Shown in pieces: positions 1 through 6,431 of a DNA stretch of 7,819 nt. Each line of letters starts with the position of its first letter. Position 1 is the first letter of the stretch. Location: NCBI GenBank assembly GCA_902826505.1, contig CADEFG010000219.1, positions 1 through 7,819 of the forward strand. The letters run 5' to 3'. Origin of the DNA: an uncultured Acidobacteriota bacterium (GTDB lineage Bacteria > Acidobacteriota > Blastocatellia > Pyrinomonadales > Pyrinomonadaceae). A program made the position numbers and the translations under genes. The notes below the pieces were generated by a model. It searched no databases, was not told the origin of the DNA, and saw only the letters and a program-made list of their open reading frames with translations.

Positions 1-146
1 ATCTCGGCTTTCGGCATTTCAACCCAGTTCGGCAGCCAGTAAAGTCGGTCGAGATGCGTGACCTCGATGCCGAGCGCCGCGCCCAAACGGCGCGAAAGCG
101 TCGATTTTCCCGCGCCGCCCGAACCGATAATGATGATTCTTTTCAT
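1..146 (-). CDS. P-loop adenylate kinase / FlaR-like (topology modulation) protein, N-terminal part
   Basis: The first 48 codons of a minus-strand gene are visible; the rest lies beyond the left edge. The protein opens with a beta strand (MKRIIIIG) running into a Walker A loop, GSGGAGKST, at residues 8-16. A helix follows, then the segment HLDRLYWLPNW at about residues 33-43. The Walker A loop followed by 'LD-LYW-P-W' is characteristic of the small nucleoside/nucleotide-kinase-like P-loop proteins often annotated as adenylate kinase or 'DNA topology modulation protein FlaR'; the true substrate of that family is poorly defined. The start ATG overlaps the TGA of the upstream SDR gene as ATGA (143-146), so translational coupling and co-transcription are likely. 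Family confidence is good; no specific function can be given from the N-terminus alone. Confidence 0.8.
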   Translation of the reverse strand, partial: MKRIIIIGSGGAGKSTLSRRLGAALGIEVTHLDRLYWLPNWVEMPKAE

Positions 147-1177
147 TTTTGGACGTACCGTTTTTCGAGTAATTCTTTTTCTTTTTCGGCGGAAATTCCG
201 GCTTTTAATGGATCTTCGATGTTTTTGCGCCAATTCAAAGTCGCCCGGATCGTCTCGTCAAAAGCGCGAAACTTCAAACCTTTTTCGAGCGCCCGATCAA
301 CATTTGCCGAGAGAAAGCCCTGCCAATTCTTGTCAGATTCGTGCAGATAAAGCGGCATTTCGCTCCACGGCGCGACATTTTCCCGTTTGAGAAATTCTTC
401 CGTCGCCCAAGAGAATTCGGCGTCGCTTTGCGTGGTCTGTTTGATCTCCTGCAAAAACGCGCCGAACGTCAGCGCAAACGGTTTGCCGGTCGCGTTAAAG
501 ATTCCGGTTTCGCCCGTTTCCGCCATTTTGATCATCCAGTCGGCAAGATCGTGCGCGTCGATAAACTGCACGAATCTATCGGGCGAACCCGGCGCGAGAA
601 TCGTGCCGCCGCGCGCAATGCGCATTACCCAATACGAAAAACGATCGGTAAAATCGAATTCGCCGACGATCAAGCCGGGGCGCACGATCAACGTGCGATT
701 CGGAAACATTTTTTCGGCTTCGCGCTCGCACAAAACCTTTAACGCGCCGTACATTTCGCCCAAAACTGCGCCCGTCAGATCGCCTTTCGGATCGATCTTT
801 TCAAACTTTTCCCTTTGTTCGGCGGTCAATTCGGCAAGTGGCGCGGTTTCGTCAAAATCCGGCTGGCGAAAATTCGCGTAAGCCGAAATGCTCGAAACGA
901 AAATATATCGTTTGACCGCATCGCGCAGAAATTCCGCCGACGCTTTAACGCTTTGCGGCAAATACCCACAGGTGTCGATACAGACATCCCAACTTCGATT
1001 CGCGAGCTTTTCCAAATCAGCGTTGCGGTCGCCGTGGATTTGTTCGACGTTTTCAATCTTTTCGCCGGAATATTTTTTCCCGCGATTAAAGAGCGTCACT
1101 TCGTGCCTGCGCTGCAAAGCCGCGTGCGTCAAATGCCGCCCTAAAAACTTCGTCCCGCCGATGATCAGAATTTTCAT
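143..1177 (-). CDS. NAD-dependent epimerase/dehydratase family protein (extended/atypical SDR)
   Basis: This is a 344-residue Rossmann-fold protein. The N-terminal MKILIIGGTKFLGRH carries the dinucleotide-binding loop GGTKFLG (residues 7-13), and a basic NRGK at 31-34 after the second strand may favour NADP. Further SDR landmarks are CIDTCGYLP (67-74), the strand/serine motif YIFVSSISAY (91-100) and the active-site pair Y143xxxK147 in YGALK, so the catalytic tyrosine and lysine are intact. RPGLIVGEFDFTDRF (166-180) is the usual substrate-lobe entry, and the C-terminal third is the variable substrate domain. The sequence resembles the 'reductase' branch of epimerase-family proteins often seen in Acidobacteria and Actinobacteria, whose substrates (sugar nucleotide, isoflavone-like or other) are unknown. 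The start is ATG with no clear Shine-Dalgarno. The stop overlaps the start of the kinase-like gene by 4 bp. It is divergent from the endolysin gene at 1325. Confidence 0.9.
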   Translation of the reverse strand: MKILIIGGTKFLGRHLTHAALQRRHEVTLFNRGKKYSGEKIENVEQIHGDRNADLEKLANRSWDVCIDTCGYLPQSVKASAEFLRDAVKRYIFVSSISAYANFRQPDFDETAPLAELTAEQREKFEKIDPKGDLTGAVLGEMYGALKVLCEREAEKMFPNRTLIVRPGLIVGEFDFTDRFSYWVMRIARGGTILAPGSPDRFVQFIDAHDLADWMIKMAETGETGIFNATGKPFALTFGAFLQEIKQTTQSDAEFSWATEEFLKRENVAPWSEMPLYLHESDKNWQGFLSANVDRALEKGLKFRAFDETIRATLNWRKNIEDPLKAGISAEKEKELLEKRYVQK

Positions 1178-1324
1178 AAATTCGAGTTTAGATCATTGGC
1201 TGCGGTCGTTCAAATTTTGAAAAACCGGCTTTCTGTGGCAAATTATGAGCGAAGCATTCGTCAGTTTCTCGCTATAACCCGAAAAATTTATTTTCGATAA
1301 CAAAAAATTCAGGAGGAAACGTTT
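1178..1324. promoter_or_regulatory. Divergent intergenic region between SDR and endolysin genes
   Basis: This 147-bp A+T-rich gap must carry promoters for both divergent genes. For the plus-strand endolysin, TATAAC at 1273-1278 is a five-of-six match to a sigma70 -10, but no good -35 stands at the right distance. TTGAAA at 1217-1222 with AATTAT at 1241-1246 (18-bp gap) is an alternative. For the minus-strand SDR gene, CATAAT (read from 1247 to 1242) is a possible -10, also without a convincing -35. No operator-like dyad was seen. The existence of promoters here is inferred from gene orientation; the exact boxes are guesses. Confidence 0.3.
1311..1316 (+). promoter_or_regulatory. Strong Shine-Dalgarno for the endolysin gene
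   Basis: AGGAGG, a full anti-SD match, lies 8 bases upstream of the ATG at 1325. It fixes the start. It also stands out in this window, where several other genes (SDR, CNNM/CorC, NifU-like, thioredoxin lipoprotein, RNase Z) show little or no SD. Efficient translation of this gene is inferred. Confidence 0.85.
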
Positions 1325-2119
1325 ATGTTATTAAAACAAGGAGTGAAAGGCACCGCCGTCGCCGGATGGCAAAGTTTTCTGAAATCACAGGGCTTTACCG
1401 TCAAAGTTGACGGTGATTTTGGAAAAGGCACGCTCGCCGCCACCAAAGAATTTCAAAAAGAACACGGCTTGAAACCCGACGGCATTGTCGGTAAGAAAAC
1501 GCTCGAACTAGCCGACAAACTCGGTTCGGATTTCGAGAAGCCGGCGAAAGGCGACGGCGTCACTGCCGAGCTTTTGAAAAAGATCTTCACAATGACGAAA
1601 GCCGACCAGCGCAACCGTTTTATCGCGCCGTTCAATCTCTTTCTGCCGCAGTATAAAATCACTTCAAAATTCCAGATCGCGTCGTTTCTGGCGACCGGCG
1701 GGATCGAAACGGATTATTTGCGGACGACCAGCGAATACGCTTCGGGCAACGCTTACGAGGGCAGAAAGGATCTCGGAAATATTCATCCGGGCGACGGCAA
1801 AAGGTTTAAAGGACACGGCTTTTTCCAGACGACCGGGCGCTTTAACCATAAAAAAGTGACGGAAGCGACGTTTGCCAAGCTCGGCATCGATTTTGAAAAA
1901 GAGCCGCACCGTTTGGAAGAAATCGACATCGCCGTCGAATCGGCATGTATCTTCTGGCGCGACAACAATTTATCGAAATGGGCTGATAAAGGCGATTTTT
2001 TCGGCGTTTCGGGCAAGGTCAATCGCGGCGATTCGACGAAAAAAGCGATGCATTACGATAAACGTCTCGCGTTGTATGAAAAATGTCTGAGCATTTTACC
2101 GAGTAAGATTTTCGGGTAA
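1325..2119 (+). CDS. Peptidoglycan hydrolase: PG-binding domain plus GH19 chitinase/endolysin-like domain
   Basis: This 264-residue protein has two parts. Residues about 1-65 form a PG_binding_1 repeat: LKQGVKGTAVAGWQ, then VDGDFGKGTLAATKEFQ, then GLKPDGIVGKKTL, the classic three-helix cell-wall anchor. Residues about 78-264 match the GH19 chitinase-like fold used by many phage endolysins. The evidence is FLATGGIETDYLR with Glu128 at the usual 'HES' general-acid position, AYEGRKDLGN with Glu145 (143-152), HPGDGKRFKGHGFFQTTGRFNH (154-175), and a late INRG-like segment, here KVNRGD (231-236). The usual His before Glu128 is Ile here, and the common GRGxxQLTGR is GHGFFQTTGR. There is no signal peptide or membrane segment, and no holin, spanin or other phage gene adjoins it. 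It may be a domesticated phage endolysin or a hydrolase exported by a non-Sec route. Muramidase-like lysis of the glycan strands is the family expectation; chitin as substrate is less likely given the PG-binding domain. Confidence 0.88.
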   Translation: MLLKQGVKGTAVAGWQSFLKSQGFTVKVDGDFGKGTLAATKEFQKEHGLKPDGIVGKKTLELADKLGSDFEKPAKGDGVTAELLKKIFTMTKADQRNRFIAPFNLFLPQYKITSKFQIASFLATGGIETDYLRTTSEYASGNAYEGRKDLGNIHPGDGKRFKGHGFFQTTGRFNHKKVTEATFAKLGIDFEKEPHRLEEIDIAVESACIFWRDNNLSKWADKGDFFGVSGKVNRGDSTKKAMHYDKRLALYEKCLSILPSKIFG

Positions 2120-2122
2120 GGA

Positions 2123-2220
2123 TTTTCAAATCAGTATGGCGAACGACAGTAAGCATCTGCTTGCACTGAAATTATCAAGGACAACAGTGTTCGCTACCGC
2201 TCACTATACTGATTTTTTCA
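2123..2220. repeat. Small inverted-repeat (MITE-like) element or convergent-gene terminator
   Basis: Positions 2129-2137 (AATCAGTAT) and 2206-2214 (ATACTGATT) are perfect 9-bp inverted repeats. The hexamer TTTTCA stands directly outside each end (2123-2128 and 2215-2220), as a target-site duplication would. Inside, GCGAAC (2139-2144) pairs with GTTCGC (2189-2194), and 2147-2168 folds into its own hairpin (CAGTAAGC/GCTTgcACTG with a bulged GC). The 86-bp body contains no open frame of interest. This is the pattern of a non-autonomous MITE. The element also lies between two convergent genes and ends in TTTTTT on the plus strand (2213-2218), so it could act as a terminator for the endolysin gene. 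The two readings are not exclusive. Confidence 0.5.
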
Positions 2221-2227
2221 CCAACCA

Positions 2228-3517
<1,290 letters not shown>

Positions 3518-3529
3518 TTTTGATAAAAA

Positions 3530-3573
3530 CTCCCGCCATAGATTTATATTAAAACTTGCAGGTTAAATTTAAC
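3530..3573 (-). promoter_or_regulatory. Probable eno promoter/leader with a 12-bp palindrome
   Basis: Read on the minus strand, a -10-like TATAAA lies at 3548-3543 and a purine-rich GGCGGGAG ribosome site at 3537-3530. A perfect palindrome, GTTAAATTTAAC, occupies 3562-3573, where a -35 would fall. No consensus TTGACA is present, so the promoter is either weak, activator-dependent or of non-E. coli type. Because the terminator at 3586-3622 insulates eno from the gene upstream, a promoter must lie in this roughly 70-bp stretch; the exact boxes are tentative. Confidence 0.4.
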
Positions 3574-3585
3574 GTGAATTGAATC

Positions 3586-3622
3586 GAAAAACAAAAACAG
3601 CCGCGATGTTTTCACGGCTGTT
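3586..3622 (-). terminator. Rho-independent terminator of the exported-protein gene
   Basis: On the minus strand, AACAGCCG (3622-3615) pairs perfectly with CGGCTGTT (3603-3596). One GC and one GU pair can extend the stem around an AAAACAT loop. The stem runs directly into TTTTTGTTTTT. It begins 24 bases after the stop of the 3647-4189 gene and before the eno promoter region, so it separates the two transcripts. Confidence 0.9.
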
Positions 3623-3646
3623 CGCTTTGCAAGCAATTATTTATAA

Positions 3647-4189
3647 CTATTTCGTGTTCAAACTAACGGTAATTTGATTTGACAGAAAATCTTCCGGCAA
3701 TCGTGTGCCTTGCGGCAAAACATCTTTTCTCGTCGGAATGGCGGCGTAAAAGTAAATATTTTCCGTTGGGATCACATAAAAATTATTATTGAAGCTTTTG
3801 AAACCTGAAATTTTTAATCCATACCTAAAACTTGACATATTATCGTTCCAGATTAAATCGCTCAGATTGGTTTTAAACTCGATTGATTTGTTCTTTTTTA
3901 ACTTTTTAGATTTGATTCCAACGCTGGCAAATAATAAATCGCCATAGGTATAACACATCACATCTTTTTGGCATTTTGAAAAATAGAGAAAAAGATTTCC
4001 GAGGTCTTCGGTATTTAATGTTTGCTCTGATTTATTTGTGATTTTGATTTTAACCGGAACATTTTTACTTGTCGTCAGAATGCGTGGATTTTTCAGAGAA
4101 AGTTCGATCTCGATTTTCTTTTCTTGAGCAAACACGGCGATTGAAAATAAACCGACCGTCAAAACCAGCAATAAAAATCTGAGTTTCAC
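3647..4189 (-). CDS. Small exported protein of unknown function
   Basis: I do not recognise this 180-residue protein. It has a clear Sec signal peptide: basic MKLR, a hydrophobic core FLLLVLTVGLFSIAV, and probable signal-peptidase cleavage after VFA, leaving QEKKIEIELS. The mature part is rich in beta-prone alternation. The segment KNVPVKIKITNKSEQTLNTED (43-63) resembles the first strands of an Ig-like or BsuPI-like beta-sandwich, as in proteins that begin by describing 'tolerance for non-ideal' beta edges, but no family can be named. Two cysteines (93 and 99 on the mature surface segment KCQKDVMCY) could form a disulfide. The start is GTG, with GGAG about 11-12 bases upstream. The gene is visibly more A+T-rich than its neighbours: sampled lines have about 23-30% G+C, against about 52% in eno. 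It lies 62 bp downstream of the CNNM/CorC gene and has its own strong terminator. Confidence 0.75.
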   Translation of the reverse strand: MKLRFLLLVLTVGLFSIAVFAQEKKIEIELSLKNPRILTTSKNVPVKIKITNKSEQTLNTEDLGNLFLYFSKCQKDVMCYTYGDLLFASVGIKSKKLKKNKSIEFKTNLSDLIWNDNMSSFRYGLKISGFKSFNNNFYVIPTENIYFYAAIPTRKDVLPQGTRLPEDFLSNQITVSLNTK

Positions 4190-4251
4190 GTTTAATATTT
4201 CTCCATTATTTGATGTGAAAATGTTCTAACTGAAAGATTCCTCAAATCGCA

Positions 4252-5622
4252 TTAAGTTGCCTGAGTCGCGACTTTTTCCATCCGAACTTTGATGATGCGG
4301 CGTTTATCGACCTTTTCGATCTTGAAAAGATGACCGTTGAACGGCACGGTTTCGCCTTCGGTCAAAACTTGTCCGGCGGCGCTCATTAAAAATCCGGCGA
4401 TCGTCGTGTAGCCTTCGGAAACCGGCAGATTCATCTTTAAACGGCGATTCAGATCGCGAATCGCGAGCCCGCCGTCAAGCGTGTAGCTTCCGTCCGGTTC
4501 GGGCTGAATCTGCTCGTTGACCTCTTCGTCGTGCTCGTCGGAAATATCGCCGACGATTTCTTCCAGAAGATCTTCCAAAGTGATGATGCCTTCGACGCCG
4601 CCGTGTTCGTCAACGACAAAACCGAAGTGAAATTTTTCCCGCTGCATTTGCCTTAAAACGTCTTCGAGCCGCGCCGTATCAACGACATACATCGGTTTTT
4701 GCAAAACCTTTTCGAGCTTGAAAAGCTTCGGGCGCAGGAGAAACGGCATCAGATCTTTGCTGTGAATAAAACCGACAATATCGTCGAGCGAACCGCGATA
4801 AACCGGCAGCCGCGAATAAGCGTGTTGACGAAAAGAACGCGCGATTTCTTCGAGCGTGAAAGTTTCCGAAATTGCGACGATCTCAGTGCGCGGCACCATC
4901 GCTTCGCGGACGGTCGTTTCCGAAAATTCAAAAACGCGGTTGATCAGTTTGCGCTCTTCTTTGTTTAGATGCCCGCTTTCTTCGGAGATCGTGATGAGCT
5001 GGCGAATCTCGTCTTCGGTATAGATCGAAGCGTGTTCGCTGGTCGCGTTGAGCCCGAAAAGATTGACGGTTTTCGCGCTTGCCCAATCGAGCGAATGAAT
5101 AAACGGCTTAAAAATCCTGTAAAAAACGAGCATCGGCAAAGACGTTGCCATCGCCACTCTTTCCGCCATCGCCAGTCCGAAAAGTTTCGGTGCCTGTTCG
5201 CCTAAAATGATGTGCAAGCTCGTGATGATAAAAAATGCGATGCCATAAGAAACGAAATGCCTAAATGATTCGGGGACATAACTCAGCCAACCGCCCAAGA
5301 TCGCCTCGACAACCGGTTCGCCGAGCGCGCACAAGCCCAATGAAGCGAGCGTGATGCCGAGCTGCGAAGCCGACAGATACGGGTTGAGATTGTTCAAAAT
5401 ATCGAGCAGCCGTTTTGCCGAAGCCTGACCTTCGGAGGCGAGCGTTTCGATCCGCGATTTTCGAACGGCGACGAACGCAAATTCAGCCGCGACAAAAAAA
5501 CCGTTGATAAAAACCAAAACGATGACCGAAAAGATTTTGAGCAAAATTATTGACAGTGAGTTTTCGCTGGCACCGGCAGGTTCGGCAAAAAAAAGCAGAA
5601 ATAAACTAGCAGGGTCGTCCAT
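4252..5622 (-). CDS. CNNM/CBS-pair/CorC_HlyC membrane protein (Mg2+/Co2+ efflux or 'hemolysin' family)
   Basis: This 456-residue inner-membrane protein has the complete family architecture. A CNNM (DUF21) transmembrane domain spans about residues 25-200: first helix IILLKIFSVIVLVFINGFFVAAEFAFVAV with the conserved N-G-F-F-x-x-A-E-F, then LNPYLSASQLGITLASLGLCALGEP (79-103), and the helix ending in IILGEQAPK (138-146) typical of the family. EDEIRQLI and EERKLINRVFEF lead into a CBS pair at about 240-360, with MVPRTEIV (242-249), SRLPVYRGSLDDIVGFIHSKDL (270-291) and the second CBS ending FGFVVDEHGGVEGIITLEDLLEEIVGDI. A CorC_HlyC domain (about 375-450) completes it. Family members use ATP-Mg binding at the CBS pair to control Mg2+ export; 'hemolysin' is a historical label. 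The ATG has no Shine-Dalgarno, but an extended -10 promoter lies about 100 bp upstream. Confidence 0.95.
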   Translation of the reverse strand: MDDPASLFLLFFAEPAGASENSLSIILLKIFSVIVLVFINGFFVAAEFAFVAVRKSRIETLASEGQASAKRLLDILNNLNPYLSASQLGITLASLGLCALGEPVVEAILGGWLSYVPESFRHFVSYGIAFFIITSLHIILGEQAPKLFGLAMAERVAMATSLPMLVFYRIFKPFIHSLDWASAKTVNLFGLNATSEHASIYTEDEIRQLITISEESGHLNKEERKLINRVFEFSETTVREAMVPRTEIVAISETFTLEEIARSFRQHAYSRLPVYRGSLDDIVGFIHSKDLMPFLLRPKLFKLEKVLQKPMYVVDTARLEDVLRQMQREKFHFGFVVDEHGGVEGIITLEDLLEEIVGDISDEHDEEVNEQIQPEPDGSYTLDGGLAIRDLNRRLKMNLPVSEGYTTIAGFLMSAAGQVLTEGETVPFNGHLFKIEKVDKRRIIKVRMEKVATQAT

Positions 5623-5644
5623 TAAATATTCGAATTCAGATTTT

Positions 5645-5664
5645 GGATTTTTCCGTAAAAATCC
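5645..5664 (-). promoter_or_regulatory. Hairpin in the leader of the CNNM/CorC gene
   Basis: GGATTTTT (5645-5652) and AAAAATCC (5657-5664) form a perfect 8-bp stem with a 4-base loop. It lies about 23 bases before the start codon and inside the predicted 5' untranslated leader. No uridine tract follows on the minus strand, so it is unlikely to be a terminator. It could influence translation of a gene that lacks a Shine-Dalgarno. It does not match a Mg2+ riboswitch I can recognise. Confidence 0.5.
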
Positions 5665-5721
5665 GTATTAGTTCCTCTTTTAGTAAATTTTCCGCCCTTC
5701 AAAAGCGGTTTAAGTTTTCAG

Positions 5722-5730
5722 ATTATAGCA
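5722..5730 (-). promoter_or_regulatory. Extended -10 promoter for the CNNM/CorC gene
   Basis: Read on the minus strand, TGCTATAAT (5730-5722) is a perfect sigma70 -10 hexamer with the extended TG motif. The hexamer 17 bases upstream (TTCGGC) is a poor -35, as is usual for extended -10 promoters. Transcription would begin near 5715 and give a leader of about 90 bases that includes the hairpin at 5645-5664. Confidence 0.65.
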
Positions 5731-5731
5731 C

Positions 5732-5750
5732 AAAAAAATTCGTTGCCGAA
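5732..5750 (-). terminator. Weak possible terminator of the NifU-like gene
   Basis: On the minus strand, TTCG-GCAA-CGAA is followed by seven T residues, starting just after the NifU-like stop. The stem is only 4 bp, but it is capped by a GNRA tetraloop (GCAA). It is too short for a confident call, and read-through into the CNNM/CorC gene is possible. Confidence 0.3.
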
Positions 5751-5755
5751 AGTTT

Positions 5756-6340
5756 TTAATTTTCGCGTTCGGCAATGTCGATCAATTCCTGGATCAAACC
5801 CTGACACGAGCCGCAGCCCGCGCCGGCATTACAAATCGCGCCGATCGCTTCGACCGTTGCCGCCGGATTTTCAGTGATTTTTTGCTGCACGGTTTCTTCC
5901 GAAACGCCGAAACAAGTGCAGATCAAAGCCTTTTCGCCCGCGAATTCTTCGATCTGGAAAGCGCGAAAATCCGCCAGCGCGGCTTGCAGAGCGTCGAAAC
6001 AAAGCTCCGCGCAATGGCGGCGGCTGGGCGCAAATTCGCCGAGTTCGCGTTCGATTTCACCGAGTAATTCGGCGTGGTTTAAGCCGTGCAGCGCGGTCAG
6101 TTTTCGTCCGCCGAGCTTTTCCGTCAGACTTTCGGCGGCGGCGATCGCAAAACCGCAGCCGTTCGTTTTATAGCGAGCCGCGCGGATCTCTTTGGTTTCG
6201 CGGTCGATTTCGAGATAAACGCGCACGAACGAACCGCAGACAAAGCTCGCGCCCGTTCCGACGGCGTTTGTTTGCGCGGCTTTTCCGGCATTTTTCGGCG
6301 CGGAAAAAAGTTCGCTGATTTTTGGCGGATAAAAATCCAT
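5756..6340 (-). CDS. NifU-like Fe-S cluster scaffold: IscU/NifU_N domain plus BFD-type [2Fe-2S] domain
   Basis: This 194-residue cytosolic protein has two domains. Residues about 4-125 are IscU/NifU_N-like, with the three cluster-scaffold cysteines Cys35 (FVCGSF), Cys62 (YKTNGCGFAIAAAES) and Cys110 (SRRHCAEL). The family normally has Asp directly after Cys-Gly (CGD); here it is Ser37, a position where Asp is thought to promote release of the cluster. Residues about 139-190 form a Fer2_BFD domain with CTCFGVSEE (Cys141, Cys143) and AGCGSCQ (Cys176, Cys179), as in the central domain of NifU. The C-terminal Nfu domain of classical NifU is absent. The expected role is to build or hold Fe-S clusters with a cysteine desulfurase, but no desulfurase gene is visible here. 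The start ATG (MDFYPPKISELF) is immediately preceded by the heptamer repeat and has no Shine-Dalgarno. The gene is divergent from the thioredoxin-like lipoprotein. Confidence 0.9.
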   Translation of the reverse strand: MDFYPPKISELFSAPKNAGKAAQTNAVGTGASFVCGSFVRVYLEIDRETKEIRAARYKTNGCGFAIAAAESLTEKLGGRKLTALHGLNHAELLGEIERELGEFAPSRRHCAELCFDALQAALADFRAFQIEEFAGEKALICTCFGVSEETVQQKITENPAATVEAIGAICNAGAGCGSCQGLIQELIDIAEREN

Positions 6341-6431
6341 TCGTAAATCGTAAATCGTAAATCGTTAATAGTAAAACCCGAATTTAAAGGCGCGGATTTA
6401 CAATTTGCGATTTACGATTTACGATTTACGA
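6341..6431. repeat. Heptamer tandem repeats in inverted arms, filling a divergent promoter region
   Basis: The left arm is three exact copies of TCGTAAA (6341-6361), followed by a degenerate TCGTTAA (6362-6368). The right arm is a degenerate TTTGCGA (6404-6410), then three exact TTTACGA (6411-6431), the exact reverse complement of the left arm. The result is a perfect 21-bp inverted repeat whose outer ends touch the ATG of the NifU-like gene (6340) and the GTG of the lipoprotein gene (6432). Read in the direction of each gene, the same 21 bases precede both start codons. The 35-bp spacer (6369-6403) is the only sequence free for two promoters; TACAAT at 6399-6404 (plus) and TACTAT at 6373-6368 (minus) are weak -10 candidates that would place the repeats at the start of each transcript. 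Confidence 0.95.

Noticed and set aside
341..881. Overlapping plus-strand frames opposite the SDR gene
   Set aside because: Two different frames are open at once over a gene with intact SDR motifs. Neither has start signals or domain features.
1325..2119. Prophage or phage remnant around the endolysin
   Set aside because: No holin, tail, integrase or attachment-site sequence is visible on either side. The neighbours are an SDR gene and enolase.
5623..5755. Mg2+ riboswitch upstream of the CNNM/CorC gene
   Set aside because: The leader shows only one short hairpin and none of the conserved helices of M-box or mgtA-type leaders that I could recognise.
6341..6431. CRISPR-like repeat array
   Set aside because: The units are 7 bases with no spacers between copies, and the two arms are inverted. 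This is not CRISPR architecture.
6405..6431. TTG start at 6405 for the thioredoxin-like lipoprotein
   Set aside because: It would translate the repeat into RFTIYDLR ahead of a clean signal peptide, and it lacks a ribosome site. GTG at 6432 gives a normal MKYF signal start.
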